DNA from: Frankiales bacterium
GTDB lineage: Bacteria; Actinomycetota; Actinomycetes; Mycobacteriales; SCTD01
Reading direction: 5' to 3'
Length of the DNA stretch: 6,376 nt
Assembly (NCBI GenBank): GCA_025965495.1
Contig: JAOPWW010000179.1
Coordinates: forward strand, 1 to 6,376
Of the stretch, positions 5,538-6,376 are shown in pieces. Numbering within the stretch: position 1 is the stretch's first letter; every line of letters starts with the position of its first letter. The notes under the pieces are model-generated. The model did not search any database, was not told the DNA's origin, and worked only from the letters and a program-made list of their open reading frames with translations. Both the position numbers and the translations under genes were made by a program.

Positions 5538-5538
5538 G
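5491..5538 (-). repeat. four 12-bp tandem repeats at the bagB 5' end
   Basis: Four in-frame 12-bp units (5491-5502, 5503-5514, 5515-5526, 5527-5538) share GG(G/C)GTGCT on the plus strand, with three or fewer changes in the rest of each unit. On the minus strand they encode the repeating S-T-P-(T/P) tail of BagB, and the first unit contains the start codon. In-frame unit gain or loss would change tail length without a frameshift. Confidence 0.8.
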
Positions 5539-6376
5539 CGAGCCCCTGCGCCCGCATGGACTCGGCGAGGGCGTAGAGCCCGCCGAGGTCGACGCCGTCG
5601 GCGAGCTGCGGCAGCTCGTAGGACGGGCGGGACAGGCCGGCGAGGGCGTCGCGGCCGCGCTCCTCGAGCGCCACCCGGGCGGCGTGGTCGGCCGCCTCGC
5701 CGAGCAGCAGGGAGACGGTGGCGTCGTCGACGTCGACCCCGCCCTGCTCGAGGCCGGTGACGACCTCCGCGCGGTCGACCTGGCCGGCGAGGGCCGCGGC
5801 CGGCAGCAGCGGGGTGCGGACCATGTTGACGATGACGGAGCCGACCGGCAGGGACACGCCCTGCAGCTCGGCGACGGCGTCGAGGGTCTCCTGCACGGGC
5901 ATCTCCTCCAGCAGGGTCACGAGGTGCACCGTCGTCTGGGCGGAGCGGAAGACCGCCATCACGCCCTCGGACTGGGTCTTGATCGGGCCGACCTTGGCCA
6001 GCCGGGCCGACTCGTCCGCGATGTTGAGGAAGCGGGTGATCCGGCCGGTGGGCGGGGCGTCCAGGACGACGGCGTCGTAGGCGGGCCGGCCGTCCTTGCC
6101 CACGCGGACGACGGCCTCCTTGACCTTGCCGGTCAGCAGGACGTCGCGCAGGCCCGGCCCGACGGTGGTGGCGAAGTCGATGGCGCCGGCCTTGCGCAGC
6201 GCGCGCGCCGCGACCCCGGTCGGACTGATCTTGTAGAACATGTGGAGGTAGTCGAGCATCGCGGCCTCGGGGTCGATGGCCAGCGCGTAGACGTCACCGC
6301 CGCGCCCCTCGGGGCCGGGAGGTGCGACGGCGACCTTGCGCTCCTCGTAGGGCAGCGGCGGGGTGTCGAACAGCTG
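5534..6376 (-). CDS. bagA: ArsA/Get3-like ATPase, BagA (Rv3679-like), 5' part beyond the window
   Basis: The frame is open to the right edge, so only the C-terminal 280 residues are visible. The P-loop and switch I, expected roughly 60 residues further upstream by comparison with Rv3679, are outside the window. Visible hallmarks, numbered from the edge, are L-F-D-T-P-P-L-P-Y-E (2-11), LAIDPEAAMLDYLHMFY (32-48), F-A-T-T-V-G-P-G-L-R-D-V-L-L-T-G-K (68-84), switch II D-A-P-P-T-G (106-111), LVTLLEEMPVQETL (about 154-167) and V-I-V-N near the nucleotide pocket. These match Rv3679 closely, including the C-terminal D-G-V-D-L-G-x-L-Y segment. An internal ATG at 6259 is not the start, since strong similarity continues upstream of it. 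It overlaps bagB by 4 bp, implying coupled translation and equal production of the two subunits. The visible part has no CxxC zinc motif. Confidence 0.92.
   Translation of the reverse strand, partial: QLFDTPPLPYEERKVAVAPPGPEGRGGDVYALAIDPEAAMLDYLHMFYKISPTGVAARALRKAGAIDFATTVGPGLRDVLLTGKVKEAVVRVGKDGRPAYDAVVLDAPPTGRITRFLNIADESARLAKVGPIKTQSEGVMAVFRSAQTTVHLVTLLEEMPVQETLDAVAELQGVSLPVGSVIVNMVRTPLLPAAALAGQVDRAEVVTGLEQGGVDVDDATVSLLLGEAADHAARVALEERGRDALAGLSRPSYELPQLADGVDLGGLYALAESMRAQGLA
5543..5547 (-). promoter_or_regulatory. bagB ribosome binding site inside the bagA 3' end
   Basis: AGGGG on the minus strand is 5 nt before the GTG start of bagB and lies within the last codons of bagA. With the GTGA overlap it supports the start choice and coupled translation. 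Confidence 0.5.

Noticed and set aside
4425..5576. 383-codon plus-strand open frame antisense to bagB
   Set aside because: Low-complexity Gly/Arg/Val/Asp-rich translation with no motifs; bagB on the other strand has clear ATPase motifs.

Overview
The window is a very GC-rich chromosomal stretch (more than 70% G+C by eye, strong G/C third-position bias) from an actinobacterium. The assignment rests on gene content: a WhiB-family Fe-S regulator, a class A penicillin-binding protein with a C-terminal PASTA domain, and a paired set of ArsA/Get3-like ATPases, all in an order known from Mycobacterium and Streptomyces. The proteins look less like the mycobacterial versions than like those of Streptomyces or related soil actinomycetes. 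I cannot name the genus.

Layout from left to right: tRNA-Pro(CGG) on the minus strand (23-99); a YkuE/YaeI-like metallophosphoesterase on the minus strand (139-981); a divergent GatB/YqeY-domain protein on the plus strand (1007-1462); the class A PBP ponA2 on the minus strand (1470-3761), convergent with yqeY with only 7 bp between the stops; a 217-bp divergent intergenic region rich in inverted repeats (3762-3978); whiB4/wblA on the plus strand (3979-4287); a short convergent gap with a candidate hairpin terminator; then bagB (4353-5537) and bagA (5534 to beyond the right edge) on the minus strand, overlapping by 4 bp. Read on the minus strand the order is bagA-bagB, whiB4 (opposed), ponA2, yqeY (opposed), metallophosphoesterase, tRNA-Pro. 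This matches from memory the M. tuberculosis Rv3679-Rv3680-Rv3681c(whiB4)-Rv3682(ponA2)-Rv3683 neighbourhood and the S. coelicolor SCO3577-SCO3580 neighbourhood.

The common theme is probably cell-envelope maintenance under redox stress. WhiB4/WblA is an O2/NO/redox-responsive Fe-S regulator, PonA2 polymerises and cross-links peptidoglycan, and BagA/BagB form a Get3-like ATPase complex of incompletely known role. whiB4 and ponA2 share a divergent control region, but co-regulation is inferred from position and not shown by the sequence.

I found no mobile element, CRISPR array, toxin-antitoxin pair or phage gene, and no clearly unprecedented system. The points most worth a second look are: the stable hairpin at the predicted 5' end of the whiB4 transcript; the nested inverted repeat upstream of ponA2; a possible shared, leaderless bidirectional promoter between yqeY and the metallophosphoesterase; the missing P-loop signature lysine and the tandem-repeat N-terminal tail in BagB; and the conserved but only partly understood gene neighbourhood itself.
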